Under the pieces are notes generated by a model, which saw nothing but the letters and a program-made list of their open reading frames with translations, was not told the DNA's origin and searched no databases. Source: QHXW01 sp963768075 (GTDB lineage: Bacteria > Acidobacteriota > Terriglobia > Bryobacterales > Bryobacteraceae). Taken from it: 64,000 nt of DNA. The stretch's first letter is position 1, and every line of letters begins with the position of its first letter. Positions 26,788 through 36,239 of the stretch are shown piece after piece. Both the position numbers and the translations under genes were made by a program. The stretch is from the NCBI GenBank assembly GCA_963768075.1, contig CAVYHD010000040.1:124001-188000 (forward strand), given 5' to 3'.

Positions 26788-28107
26788 ATGACTCGCCACT
26801 TACTCGCTATCGCCGGGTTACTGATCTCGTCTCCACTCCGCGCCCCCGCTCAAGCCGGACAAACCGAGATCTCCAAGTGGCAATACGGAAAGACGGGCGC
26901 GGTTTCTCTTACCTTCGATGACGGCAGCATCAATCAGTTTCGGGTGGCTGCGCCCATCATGGACGACCTGCACTTGCCGGCAACCTTTTTCATCATCACG
27001 GGCGAAATTCCCGGTTCCCAGTATCACGGCACATTCGTAGGACGGCCCGCAAAAGCCATCATTGAGGAGACGGCCACTGTTCCGACCAGCACAGACAACT
27101 TGTTCGAGCGCGCCTCCGCCATCGGATTCCTCGGCTACCAGGGCACGCTCGCATTCCATACCCGCGCCGGCGAAATCTACGACGAGGGCCATGACGTAGC
27201 GAAGGCGTGCCAAGTCATCGACGACGGTTACGCGAAGGTGCGCCAGGGCGCCTTTCCGTTGAAAGTGGAACGCAGCGACAGCGGTACTAACCACGTTACC
27301 TGGGAGGAGATCGGGGCGTTGGCAAAGCGAGGGCACGAGTTCGCTAGCCATACCGTCACGCACCCGCGGCTGGCCGTCCTAGATGACGCGAACCTGGTGT
27401 ACGAGCTGGAAAAGAGCCGGCAGGAAATCCTGGACCACCTCGGCTTGAAGCACACATTTTCGGTTGAGTGCCCCTATGGCACCGAGAACGGGCGCGCCGT
27501 CGCATTCGCGCTGGAACGCTACCCGCTCGCGCGCAATCACATGCCGGATCCGTTCGTCGAGGATCTCGATCGCGCGAGTCAGGTGGACCCGACGGCCTCG
27601 AGCAGGGAATACGTGCGCTGGCAGCGCGGCGCGCTTACCGCATCACCGATGAGCGTGATGAAGTCCTGGGTGGATACGACGGCCGCGCATGACAACATCT
27701 GGCTGGTACTGGTTTTCCACGGGGTGGATAGCATCGGCTGGCAACCGCGAACCGGCGCGGACCTCAAAGAGTACCTCGGCTACATCCGATCGAAGCAGGA
27801 CCTGTGGGTGGCTACGTTTCAGGATGTGGCGAAATATATGCGTGAGCGCAAGCACGCCGAGGCGCGCACCTACCGGTACGGTGGCGTGATCTCTGTGGTG
27901 CTGCGCGACAGTTTGACGGATGCCAGTTACGACCTGCCTCTGACGCTGAAGACGTATGTGCCCGCGAATTGGCCGGCAGTGGAGATGCGGCAGGGGAACC
28001 GCACGATGCGCCTGGAGGTCGCCGGCGATAAACCGCGCGGTTACGTTTCCTACCAGGCCGTTCCGAATGGGGAAACCATAACTCTCACGGCCGTCGGGCC
28101 GAAATAG
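26788..28107 (+). CDS. Secreted polysaccharide deacetylase (NodB domain)
   Basis: A 439-residue carbohydrate esterase family 4 protein with a signal peptide (LLAIAGLLISSPLRAPAQA). The metal/base motif is SLTFDDGSINQF and the HxxxH motif is FASHTVTHPRL; the later YGTENG resembles the RxPYG motif. A C-terminal beta domain of about 100 residues follows. It probably removes acetyl groups from peptidoglycan or another N-acetylated glycan. It starts 13 bp after the lytic transglycosylase gene, so both likely modify the cell wall from one transcript. Confidence 0.87.
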   Translation: MTRHLLAIAGLLISSPLRAPAQAGQTEISKWQYGKTGAVSLTFDDGSINQFRVAAPIMDDLHLPATFFIITGEIPGSQYHGTFVGRPAKAIIEETATVPTSTDNLFERASAIGFLGYQGTLAFHTRAGEIYDEGHDVAKACQVIDDGYAKVRQGAFPLKVERSDSGTNHVTWEEIGALAKRGHEFASHTVTHPRLAVLDDANLVYELEKSRQEILDHLGLKHTFSVECPYGTENGRAVAFALERYPLARNHMPDPFVEDLDRASQVDPTASSREYVRWQRGALTASPMSVMKSWVDTTAAHDNIWLVLVFHGVDSIGWQPRTGADLKEYLGYIRSKQDLWVATFQDVAKYMRERKHAEARTYRYGGVISVVLRDSLTDASYDLPLTLKTYVPANWPAVEMRQGNRTMRLEVAGDKPRGYVSYQAVPNGETITLTAVGPK

Positions 28108-28144
28108 ATCACGTGACCGCGAGTTTGCAGTTATCCTAAGTGGG

Positions 28145-29089
28145 ATGCCGGTCGAGTTTCGCAAAGTCAGCTGCCCGCCCCTAACGATTATTGATGCCGC
28201 CGCGCCGGACGGAGTAGCGATCGGCGTCATCGGCGAGGATGGAGCGGGAACCAACACACTGTTGCGTCTGGCTGCCGGCCTGGAGCCGCCTCGGGCGGGA
28301 GCGGTCGCGGTGGGCACGCGGCGCCGGTATCTCGGGCCCACGGACCAGCTCAACTTTTCGCCCGTGGATACGCTGCTGCTTGATCACACGCTCGCGCTTC
28401 ACGATCGATTGGTGCGCGCGCGCGCCATCATGGCGCTCGACCGCATGCGCCAGGCCGGCACGACCATCCTGTTCACATCACACGAGGAGGACTTGCTGCT
28501 GGAACTGGCGGACGAGATCTGGTGGCTGGGCGACGGCCGCCTGATCGGGCGCGGCGATCCCGCCGAAGCCCTGGAGGCCTACCGCAATCACATCGCGCAG
28601 CGCATCCGCGCCTGGGGCCAGAGCATTCAAACTCCCCTCACGCCACGGCTGCGGCGAGGCGACGGCCGCGCGCAGATTCTCGGCGTGGAAATTGACGGCC
28701 AGGACGGCAAGCCCACTGGCGTATTGCGCAGTGGCGAAGCAGCGGTGATTCGGGTCTCGGTGAAATTTCAACAGGCGGTGTCCGATCCTGTGGTTGGCAT
28801 CCTGATTCGGTCCCGCATCGGCCAGAATGTCTATGGCACCAACACGGAGCTGGAGCGGTTGAAGTTCGGTCCTTGCTCGCTGGGCGACGCGCTACGGCTG
28901 AATTTCAGTTTCCGCTGCGAACTGTGTCCGACGGAATACACGCTCACGGTGGCGTCGCACGACCCCAACGGCGTCTGGCATGATTGGCTGGAAGATGCCG
29001 TGGCGTTTTCCGTCACCGATCCTCGTTACACCGCCGGCGTAGCCAACCTGCGCGCCCAAGTGAGCGTCGAGAGGATTTCGCAGGGGTAG
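28145..29089 (+). CDS. Wzt-like protein with degenerate ABC domain and sugar-binding C-terminus
   Basis: A 314-residue protein related to the ATPase of O-antigen/teichoic-acid exporters. The Walker A position reads GEDGAGTNT, with Thr instead of the catalytic Lys. Only about 50 residues separate it from LLLDHTLALHD, where Walker B normally reads DEVLAVGD, so the Q-loop and LSGGQ helical domain are absent and the catalytic Glu is His. The switch His remains (TSHEEDLL). Residues 175-300 form a Wzt C-terminal beta-sandwich (GQNVYGTNTELE). It cannot be a working ATPase by known rules. It follows the deacetylase gene closely. Confidence 0.75.
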   Translation: MPVEFRKVSCPPLTIIDAAAPDGVAIGVIGEDGAGTNTLLRLAAGLEPPRAGAVAVGTRRRYLGPTDQLNFSPVDTLLLDHTLALHDRLVRARAIMALDRMRQAGTTILFTSHEEDLLLELADEIWWLGDGRLIGRGDPAEALEAYRNHIAQRIRAWGQSIQTPLTPRLRRGDGRAQILGVEIDGQDGKPTGVLRSGEAAVIRVSVKFQQAVSDPVVGILIRSRIGQNVYGTNTELERLKFGPCSLGDALRLNFSFRCELCPTEYTLTVASHDPNGVWHDWLEDAVAFSVTDPRYTAGVANLRAQVSVERISQG

Positions 29090-29098
29090 AACCAGGCA

Positions 29099-31534
29099 TC
29101 ACTCGCACCGCAGAGCCGCCATCGGATCCACGCGCGCCGCGCGGCGGGCCGGGATGTACGTTGCACAGAGTGCCGCAAGAATCAACACCGAGCAGACGCC
29201 GATCAGCGTCAGGGGATCGGTAGGTTTCACTCCGTAGAGCAAGGCCGCCAGGGATCTCGTCAGGAACCAAGTAGCGAATAGCCCGAACCCGACACCAGCC
29301 ATCACCAACAGCATCCCTTCTGTCACCATCGCTCTGAGGACATCGGTGGTGCGTGCACCTAAGGCCATGCGAACGCCGATTTCCTGCGTGCGCTGCGCCA
29401 CCAATTGAGCCAGAACCCCGTAGAGCCCCACCACCGCCAGCAGCAGCGCAAGCGCGGCGAATCCGCCAAATAACGCGGTGCGGAAACGCGGATAGGCCAG
29501 GAACTGCCGATCGAGCAGGTGTTGCATGGTTTGTACGTCGCCCACCGGGACGGAGGGATCGATGCGCGCGGCCTGACTTTGCACGGCGGCCCCCACGCGC
29601 GCGGCAGGCTGGCGGCTGCTGATCATGAGGTTCACGCTGGCCGCCGGTTCCTGCCGGAAGGGTCGATAGAACATCGGCGTCTCGACCCAGGCCATCTCCT
29701 GATACACGGTGCGATGCTTTTGATTGGCCGCTACCCCGACGATCGTTACCCACGGATTGGCGACGCCTTCCTCAAACAAGCGGATATGCCGGCCCAGCGG
29801 ATCTTCGTTAGTGAAATATTTTTTCACCAGCGCATCATTCACGATCGCCACGAGTTGTGATCGTTCGCCATCCCGTGAATCGAATGGCCGGCCTCTCTCG
29901 AGCGAGGGTCCAACCACGGCCAAGTACTCGGGCGAGATCGAGGCAACTTCGGTATCATGCAGGGCCGCGCCCGGGGAAGTCGCTGGATGCCCTTCCACTT
30001 CCAGCACATTCAGACCCTGGCCCCCCCACAGCGGGATTGCTGTTGTCAGCAACGCCTGCCGCACGTCCGGTAGCGAACGTAGGCTGTCGATCAACTGCGT
30101 GAAGAAGTGGATCTTTTGCTCGTTGGTGGTGTAAGACTTAGCAGGTAAGCTCACCGACATGGTGATGAGGCGCTCGGCCCCGGGCGTTAGCGGCGCGGAA
30201 GCGAATTGGGCGACGCTGCGGATCAGCAGTCCGGCTCCCACCAGCAGAACCAAGGAAAGCGCAATCTCGGCCACTACGAGCGCCTTAGCCAGCGCGCGAC
30301 GTCCGGCGGTCTGCGTAGCTCCGCGGCCCTGCGCTTTCAGAACATCATTGAGGTCGACGCGCGAGGCGCGCCACGCCGGAAGAAAACCGAAAAGCACCGT
30401 GGTGAGGATGGACAGCGCGACCGTAAAAGCCAGGACTGGAATATCCACCGCCACACGAGCTCCCGGAGGCAGCTCAACCGGGTTGGCTGTATGAAACCAC
30501 CGCACGGCAGCAACAGCGAGAAGAGCCCCCAACACAGCCCCACAAAGTGACAGCAACAGCGCCTCCGTTAACAACTGCTGCAACAGACGCCTTCGCCCCG
30601 AACCGAGAGCCGCGCGAATGGCCAGCTCCTTTTGCCGCACCAAGGACCTTCCCAGCAATAGGTTGGCCACATTCACGCAACCGATCAAAAGGACGAAGCC
30701 CACGGCACCGAACAGCAGTAGCAGCGTAATCTTGAGGCTGCGGCTCGCGAGCCAGGTGAACTCCTCTTTCAATGGATAAACAGTGGGCTCCATTTCAGCG
30801 CTGTGGCGGGCTTCCGACTTCGCGTGCAGCATCCGCAACTCCGACTGCGCACTTTGTATCGTTAGCCCGGGCTTCAGATGGCCGAAGATACCGGTGACGA
30901 TATGTTCCGTATCAACGCTCTTGGTAACTAAGGTCCACATGGAGGCGGCCTCAGGATAGAAAGCAAATCCGGACGGCATCACACCCACGACGCTGCATGC
31001 CTGATCATTCAGCCGCAGAGTCTCCCCTACAATTTTCGCGTCCCCTCCCAGACCTACCTGCCAGAAACGATGCGCTACGACGACCGCGCATCCAAGCTTT
31101 AAATCGTCGTTCACGAAGGTGCGGCCCAGTGCGGGCGGAACACCAAGCAAAGGAAAGAACCCAAGGCTCACTGGCATAGCCAGGATGTTTCGCGCCGGTC
31201 CCCGTCCGCTCACGACTTGAGGTCCCGTAGCCCAAGTCGCCGCCGCAATCCGATCGAAGCTTCGGCTATTCCGCTGATAGTTTTCGAAATCCCGGTAGGT
31301 ATCGAACAGCTTGGATACGCCCTTCGTCCGCACCTCCCGATCCCAAACCGCGACGAGCCGCTCGGAATCCCGATAGGGCAAGGGCCGCAACAGGACCGCC
31401 TGGACGACGCTGAAGATGGCGGTGGTTGCGCCGATTCCTAACGCGAGTGTGAGGACCGTGACGACCGTGAATCCCGGTGTGCGCCGGAAGGTCCGGGCGC
31501 CGTAAACAATGTCTTGCCAGAACCGCATATCCAA
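29099..31534 (-). CDS. MacB-like ABC permease (acidobacterial duplicated orphan permease)
   Basis: An 811-residue membrane protein. The opening FWQDIVYGARTFRRTPGFTVVTVLTLALGIGATTAIFS is diagnostic of the orphan permease family expanded in Acidobacteria. Two FtsX-type modules are present, each with a MacB-like periplasmic region and three or four helices. The second ends in ARRAARVDPMAALRCE, the usual coupling-like terminus. No ATPase partner is adjacent, as is usual for this family. The substrate is unknown; efflux or envelope stress roles are assumed from MacB. It is intact and of full length. Confidence 0.92.
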   Translation of the reverse strand: MDMRFWQDIVYGARTFRRTPGFTVVTVLTLALGIGATTAIFSVVQAVLLRPLPYRDSERLVAVWDREVRTKGVSKLFDTYRDFENYQRNSRSFDRIAAATWATGPQVVSGRGPARNILAMPVSLGFFPLLGVPPALGRTFVNDDLKLGCAVVVAHRFWQVGLGGDAKIVGETLRLNDQACSVVGVMPSGFAFYPEAASMWTLVTKSVDTEHIVTGIFGHLKPGLTIQSAQSELRMLHAKSEARHSAEMEPTVYPLKEEFTWLASRSLKITLLLLFGAVGFVLLIGCVNVANLLLGRSLVRQKELAIRAALGSGRRRLLQQLLTEALLLSLCGAVLGALLAVAAVRWFHTANPVELPPGARVAVDIPVLAFTVALSILTTVLFGFLPAWRASRVDLNDVLKAQGRGATQTAGRRALAKALVVAEIALSLVLLVGAGLLIRSVAQFASAPLTPGAERLITMSVSLPAKSYTTNEQKIHFFTQLIDSLRSLPDVRQALLTTAIPLWGGQGLNVLEVEGHPATSPGAALHDTEVASISPEYLAVVGPSLERGRPFDSRDGERSQLVAIVNDALVKKYFTNEDPLGRHIRLFEEGVANPWVTIVGVAANQKHRTVYQEMAWVETPMFYRPFRQEPAASVNLMISSRQPAARVGAAVQSQAARIDPSVPVGDVQTMQHLLDRQFLAYPRFRTALFGGFAALALLLAVVGLYGVLAQLVAQRTQEIGVRMALGARTTDVLRAMVTEGMLLVMAGVGFGLFATWFLTRSLAALLYGVKPTDPLTLIGVCSVLILAALCATYIPARRAARVDPMAALRCE

Positions 31535-31576
31535 TTTTAAGAAAAAGACGAGCAGCGGGAGAATTCGTTTGCAGGA

Positions 31577-33130
31577 TTACATCGAAGGCGGTGTTTTGGG
31601 GGCCGGCGCTTGCGCCTTGGTGCGAACCGTGGGTTCAGCCTTGCCGCCGGGCTGCTTCCGTACCTGCTCGAAATACTGCTGCACGTATTGCTGGAGAATC
31701 TCCGGCACTTCGTCGCGGCTGATCTCGCCACCTGCATCGGCGTGCGTCGCGTTCGACTGCGAGTAAGGGGTTTGCAGGCGCTGCTGGCTCGATGGAACTT
31801 CGACCGTGATCTCACCCGTCACATTGGCCGAACGTTTGCCGATAATCTCGCTGATCTTGCCCATGGCGGCTGCCTGCTCGGCGAGCTTGGTGTCCTTATT
31901 CCCGTCCTGCCTTCCAATCCCGCTGCCCGGCTGGTTAGCGCCCTGCTGGTCGTTACTGTGGCCGCCCCCCTGGGCCTGCGAGTTCTGGCCGTTCTTACCC
32001 TCGACACCCGCCTGTTGACCCTCGGACTCAGCGGATTCCTGCCCGCCGTTCTGCTGCTGCCCTTCTCCGGCGGCTCCGTTCTGCCGCTGCCCCGCGCGCT
32101 GGGCGCCAGGCTTCTGCGGGTTTTGGCCGGCGTTCGACTGCCGCTGCGATCCGCTCCCGCTCTGCTGGTGCATCTTCGAAAGCAGATTGGACATGGCGTC
32201 GCGTAGCTTGGCCATCAGGCTGGAATTCGCGTCGGGACTGGAGTTCTCGGGTTTGCCGCCCTGTGGCGTGTCGCTTTGCTTGCCGTTCGCCGCGCTGTGC
32301 AGCCCGTCGGGCTGGCTCTCGGCGGAAGTGGAATCGGCGCCATCGGAGGTTTCCGAATCGCCCTGCTCGCCTTCCGCCTTTTCTGAACCCGATGACTCGG
32401 TCTTGACTTTGCCCTGGCTCTGGTCCGGCCGCAGCGGATCGTTCACCGCGTTCGGCACGCCCACGGTGTCGAGAGCTGAATCCGGCGCGGGATCGAGCCC
32501 CAGCGGCATATTCTGGTCGCCTTCCGGCAGCGTGAGCCCGATGGGCTGGGGAGCGTCCGGGCGGATCGCGCGTGAGCCCTTGTGCAACGCGGCCTCTTGT
32601 TGCGCCGGGCCACCGGAATTATCCATCACGATGCGGACTAGCGATGCGCGGAAGTCGAGCGTGCGGGTGAAGCCATAGCGCAGCGCAAACAGGCCGGATG
32701 CAACCACGCCCAGCGCCGCCAGAGCGTAAACGGCTCGCGGCATGGCAAACGGCACGGCACGCGAAAGGTCCACTCGCTCGGCCGCGCGCTCGGCTTGCGC
32801 GCGCTGCCCGGCGCGCATCGATTCCGATCCTTTCGCCGTCTCGGTAGAGAAGAACAGCGCCGTCGACAGCGCGTCCGCCAGGGAAAGGCGCCGGTCCACA
32901 AGCTGCGCGATCACATAGGAAGAAGGAACGCGGCGAAGGGTGCGGTAGGCGCCAATTGCCAGCGTACCCAGCGTGATCGCCACCAGGAACGGCCAGTCCA
33001 AAATCTGCGTGCCGGCAATCAGCAGCAGAATCACCCCTGCCATGCCGGCGCTCACGGCATAGGCGCCTTGCGCCAGAAGCTCGTTCCCGATGTAACGGCG
33101 GCGCGCGCGACGAACTAGTGCTTCAATCAT
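31577..33130 (-). CDS. Membrane protein with long Gln/Gly/Asn-rich region
   Basis: A 517-residue protein. Three hydrophobic helices lie in the first 160 residues (VSAGMAGVILLLIAG, FLVAITLGTLAIGAY, VYALAALGVVASGLFAL). About 250 low-complexity residues rich in G, Q, N, S and E follow, then a short ordered C-terminus (ISRDEVPEILQQYVQQYFEQVRKQ). The layout resembles DUF4175-type proteins often linked to MoxR/DUF58/von Willebrand domain genes, which are not present here. It is divergent from the NtrC-type regulator. Confidence 0.6.
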   Translation of the reverse strand: MIEALVRRARRRYIGNELLAQGAYAVSAGMAGVILLLIAGTQILDWPFLVAITLGTLAIGAYRTLRRVPSSYVIAQLVDRRLSLADALSTALFFSTETAKGSESMRAGQRAQAERAAERVDLSRAVPFAMPRAVYALAALGVVASGLFALRYGFTRTLDFRASLVRIVMDNSGGPAQQEAALHKGSRAIRPDAPQPIGLTLPEGDQNMPLGLDPAPDSALDTVGVPNAVNDPLRPDQSQGKVKTESSGSEKAEGEQGDSETSDGADSTSAESQPDGLHSAANGKQSDTPQGGKPENSSPDANSSLMAKLRDAMSNLLSKMHQQSGSGSQRQSNAGQNPQKPGAQRAGQRQNGAAGEGQQQNGGQESAESEGQQAGVEGKNGQNSQAQGGGHSNDQQGANQPGSGIGRQDGNKDTKLAEQAAAMGKISEIIGKRSANVTGEITVEVPSSQQRLQTPYSQSNATHADAGGEISRDEVPEILQQYVQQYFEQVRKQPGGKAEPTVRTKAQAPAPKTPPSM

Positions 33131-33250
33131 AGGGCAGCTTCTAAAAGCCGGCCAGGTACGACGCGGTTACCCGCCGATCTATTTCCATTATCACTCACCG
33201 CCGTTCGCGGTGTACCGCATTTGGGGCGGATGGAGGATACAATGTAGCCT

Positions 33251-34672
33251 GTGGACAAGCTTATCCGAGTCCTGATTGTCGATGACGAGGTCAGCCAGAG
33301 GACCGGGCTGGCGGGCATGGTGAACGCGTGGGGCATGAAAGCGGAGACGGCTTCAGAAGGCGGCGAGGCTCTGGAAAAGGCCGCCAGTTTTTCTCCTGAC
33401 GTCATTGTGACCGACTTGCACATGCCCGGCATGGATGGCTATAAGTTTCTCGAAAAGCTGCGCGAGGACGGAGATGCACCGCCGGTGATCGTGCTGACCG
33501 CGTTCGGCAACATCGAGACCGGCGTCCGAACGGTGCACGAGCTGGGTGCGTTCTGGTTCCTGGAGAAGCCGGTGCAGTCGAACGTGTTGCAAGTGCTTCT
33601 GCGCCGCGCCGCGGCCCACAACAGCCTGCGCACCAGCAATCTTGTCCTCGAGCGGCAACTGCTTTACAAAGGCGCCCTGGGAGAGATGGTGGGCAAGGCG
33701 CCGCGCATGCAGGAGATCTTCGTACTGTTGCAGCAAGCCGGCCCGACCAACGCGTGCGTGCTCATTTCCGGGGAAAGTGGAACGGGGAAGGAATTGGTGG
33801 CACGGACGCTGCACGAGCTGAGCCCGCGCCACCAGGGACCGTTCTTCGCCATCAACTGCGCCGCGCTGCCGGAAACACTGATCGAGAGCGAATTGTTCGG
33901 CCACGAAAAGGGCGCGTTTACGGGCGCTTCGGAGCGGCGCGCGGGGTGCTTCGAGCTGGCGCAGGGAGGAACGCTGCTGCTGGATGAGATCGGCGAGATG
34001 CCCGCGCTCACTCAAGCCAAGCTACTGCGCATTCTGGAGGATTCCAAGGTCCGGCGCTTGGGCGGGAAGGCGGAATTCGAGGTGGACGTACGCGTAGTAG
34101 CGGCGACCAACAAGGTTCCCGAAGAGGCCGTGCGCGGCGGACACCTGCGCGAGGATCTCTACTACCGCCTGAATGTATTCCATATCCACTTACCGCCGTT
34201 GCGCGAGCGTAAAGAAGATATGGTCCCGATTTCCGAATTCCTGATCGATGAGCTGAACCGCAAGCACAGTTGCAAGGTGAGCGATATTTCCGCCGGAGTG
34301 CACGAAGCCCTGCTGCGGCATAGCTGGCCCGGCAATGTGCGCGAGTTGCGGAACGTGCTGGAGCGCGCGGTGATTCTAGCCGGGGAGGGCACGATTGAGA
34401 TGAAGCACCTGCCGGCGATGTTCCAGGCTCACTCCGCGGTTTCGACCACCACCACGGCGGCCGCCACGGATTCCCCCGCCATCGACGACGACCAGGTCCG
34501 CTTCCCCGTGGGGACGACGGTGGAAGATGCCGAGAAAGGCCTGATCCTGCGCACGCTCGAACATACCAAGAACAACAAGACCCGCGCCGCCGAAATACTC
34601 GGGATCAGCCTAAAAACTCTGCACAATAAACTGAAAGAGTACGGGTCGAAAGATGGCTCGGTGAGCGCGTAG
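33251..34672 (+). CDS. Sigma-54-dependent response regulator, NtrC family
   Basis: A 473-residue three-domain regulator. The receiver domain (1-120) has the VDDE acid pair, phospho-acceptor Asp in VTDLHMPG, Thr in LTAFG and Lys in EKPV. The AAA+ domain (145-380) has Walker A GESGTGKE, the sigma-54 contact loop GAFTGA and Walker B LLLDEIGE. The C-terminal Fis-type helix-turn-helix is KTRAAEILGISLKTLHNKL. The start is GTG 33251. No sensor kinase is adjacent; the divergent membrane-protein gene may be a target. It would activate RpoN promoters. Confidence 0.95.
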   Translation: MDKLIRVLIVDDEVSQRTGLAGMVNAWGMKAETASEGGEALEKAASFSPDVIVTDLHMPGMDGYKFLEKLREDGDAPPVIVLTAFGNIETGVRTVHELGAFWFLEKPVQSNVLQVLLRRAAAHNSLRTSNLVLERQLLYKGALGEMVGKAPRMQEIFVLLQQAGPTNACVLISGESGTGKELVARTLHELSPRHQGPFFAINCAALPETLIESELFGHEKGAFTGASERRAGCFELAQGGTLLLDEIGEMPALTQAKLLRILEDSKVRRLGGKAEFEVDVRVVAATNKVPEEAVRGGHLREDLYYRLNVFHIHLPPLRERKEDMVPISEFLIDELNRKHSCKVSDISAGVHEALLRHSWPGNVRELRNVLERAVILAGEGTIEMKHLPAMFQAHSAVSTTTTAAATDSPAIDDDQVRFPVGTTVEDAEKGLILRTLEHTKNNKTRAAEILGISLKTLHNKLKEYGSKDGSVSA

Positions 34673-34681
34673 ACTTGGGGA

Positions 34682-35071
34682 TCAATTCGCGGCCTGCTCG
34701 ATCAAGGTGCCGGCTCCGGCGATGCCCTTTACTGCATCATCCCCCAGCCCGAACCGCCGTTTGAGATACTCCACATCGTTGTAACTGAGCCAGACTTTGC
34801 CGTCACCATCCTGCCAGGCGAGCGCCTTCAGCGGCAGGTCAATGGCAGACGTGGGCGCTGCCAGCATCACGGGAGTGCCCCCCTTCGGGTTGCCGAAAAT
34901 GAGCAGTTGCGTAGGAGGCATTTTCATTCCTGCCTTCTCAGCCTCGCCGCTGTGATCCACCCTCGCGAAGACCGTGATCCCCTTGCCGCGCAAAATCGTT
35001 TCCAACCGGTCCAAGGTCTCCGGAACCGTATATTTGCTTGGTTTGCTCACAATTCCATCGGCTGATTTCAT
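34682..35071 (-). CDS. DUF302 domain protein
   Basis: A 129-residue cytoplasmic protein with the DUF302 pattern: SVPETLDRLE-like opening (YTVPETLDRLETIL), KGITVFARVDHSGEAEKAGM, PPTQLLIFGNPKGGTPVML and LPLKALAWQDGDGKVWLSYND. Function unknown; the family is common and often lies near redox or stress genes. Start ATG 35071 is preceded by AGGAGA (35083-35088), which is also the right-hand boundary of the IS110 element. The gene thus sits directly behind the insertion, but with a usable ribosome-binding site kept. Confidence 0.88.
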   Translation of the reverse strand: MKSADGIVSKPSKYTVPETLDRLETILRGKGITVFARVDHSGEAEKAGMKMPPTQLLIFGNPKGGTPVMLAAPTSAIDLPLKALAWQDGDGKVWLSYNDVEYLKRRFGLGDDAVKGIAGAGTLIEQAAN

Positions 35072-35082
35072 GCCATTGAGTT

Positions 35083-35088
35083 CTCCTA
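35083..35088. repeat. AGGAGA at right end of IS110 copy 1
   Basis: AGGAGA on the minus strand, matching 36479-36484 at the other end. It serves as the Shine-Dalgarno sequence of the DUF302 gene. Confidence 0.7.
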
Positions 35089-35204
35089 TGATGTTTTGTC
35101 TACTCCGAGGTTCTGAGCCTCGGGTTTGGGCTTGCCACGGTCCGGGAGCCGCCGGAGCTGGAGCGAAGCCATGCTGAGCGGAGCGGAGGCGTAGGCGGCG
35201 GAGT

Positions 35205-36236
35205 TCATGCCGTCGCTTCCTCGGCCAGTACAAAGTTGGGGAAGTCTTCGAACACCCAGTTGTTCTTGAGCGTCCGGTAGATGATTCCCAGGAACTTGCG
35301 CGCCAGCGCGACGATCGCCTTGCCCGAGCCGCGCCGTGCCTTCATCTTTTCGAAATAAGTTTTCAGATACGGGCTGTAGCGTTGCGCGATCAGAGCGCAC
35401 TGGATCAGCGTCGTTCGTCCCAGTTTGGTGCCGCGTTTGGTGATCCGCCCGCTGTGTTCGGTTTCGTTCGAGTTCGACACGCGGGGAACGATTCCGAAGT
35501 AGGCGGCCAGCTTGCCCTCGTCGGCGAAGTCGCCGATATCGCCGATGATCGACAAAAGGATGCCGCCACTAAGCTTGCCGATGCCCTTGATGCTAGTCAA
35601 ATTCTTGTGTCCCTCCAGCTTCTGGCCTTCCTCCCCGATGATTTTCTCCAGCTCGGCGATGCTCTGATTCAGGCTGCGAATCTGATCGACGATGATGTTC
35701 AGCTCCAGATTCACGAGCGGCTCGAAGGGCATCTGTCCTACTGCCCGCAGCCCCTTCTCGCTGGCCAGCGACTCCCGGTTTAGATTCACTCCGTTGGCCG
35801 AGCAGATGTTGTTCACCTTGTTCTTGAGCGCCGTGCGCAGCTTCACCATGGTGTCGCGCGTCTGCGTCAGCGAGGCGATCTGGGCCTGCGTTTTATCTTT
35901 CATCCGCACCTCCGGCAGTAGATCCTTGGCCAGGTACAACGCCAGCAGCCGGGCATCGTTGGGATCGGTTTTCTTCACCGAATGCGTGATCACCTGGAAC
36001 TGCGTCGGATTCACCACCACGACGCGGTCCACCAGCGGCCGAACCTGATCGTGGAACAACCGCGTGTTGCCGGTCATCTCCACCGCAACCTGGTCGGCGG
36101 CCCGCAGCTTGTCGGCGAACTTCGGCATGTCTTCCAGCTTCCATTTCTTCAGATACTCTCTTCCGTTTTCCAACCGGACACACGCCGTAAAGCAGTCCCG
36201 GTGCAGATCGATTCCGATATAACGCTTGGCTTCCAT
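35205..36236 (-). CDS. IS110-family transposase (DEDD recombinase), copy 1
   Basis: A 343-residue recombinase. The RuvC-like N-terminal domain begins YIGIDLHRDCF (first Asp), continues to VAVEMTGNTR (Glu) and VKKTDPNDARLLALYLA (Asp pair). A coiled-coil middle region follows (IRSLNQSIAELEKIIGEE). The C-terminal Tnp domain has LTSIKGIGKLSGGILLSIIGD and FGIVPRVSNSNETEHSGRITKRGTKLGR. It is clearly homologous to the copy at 45704 but not identical, so the two are separate family members rather than one recent jump. Confidence 0.95.
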   Translation of the reverse strand: MEAKRYIGIDLHRDCFTACVRLENGREYLKKWKLEDMPKFADKLRAADQVAVEMTGNTRLFHDQVRPLVDRVVVVNPTQFQVITHSVKKTDPNDARLLALYLAKDLLPEVRMKDKTQAQIASLTQTRDTMVKLRTALKNKVNNICSANGVNLNRESLASEKGLRAVGQMPFEPLVNLELNIIVDQIRSLNQSIAELEKIIGEEGQKLEGHKNLTSIKGIGKLSGGILLSIIGDIGDFADEGKLAAYFGIVPRVSNSNETEHSGRITKRGTKLGRTTLIQCALIAQRYSPYLKTYFEKMKARRGSGKAIVALARKFLGIIYRTLKNNWVFEDFPNFVLAEEATA

Positions 36237-36239
36237 TTC

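Noticed and set aside
31577..33130. Gln/Gly/Asn-rich region as a possible prion or adhesin repeat
   Set aside because: There is no regular repeat unit; it looks like a flexible linker.
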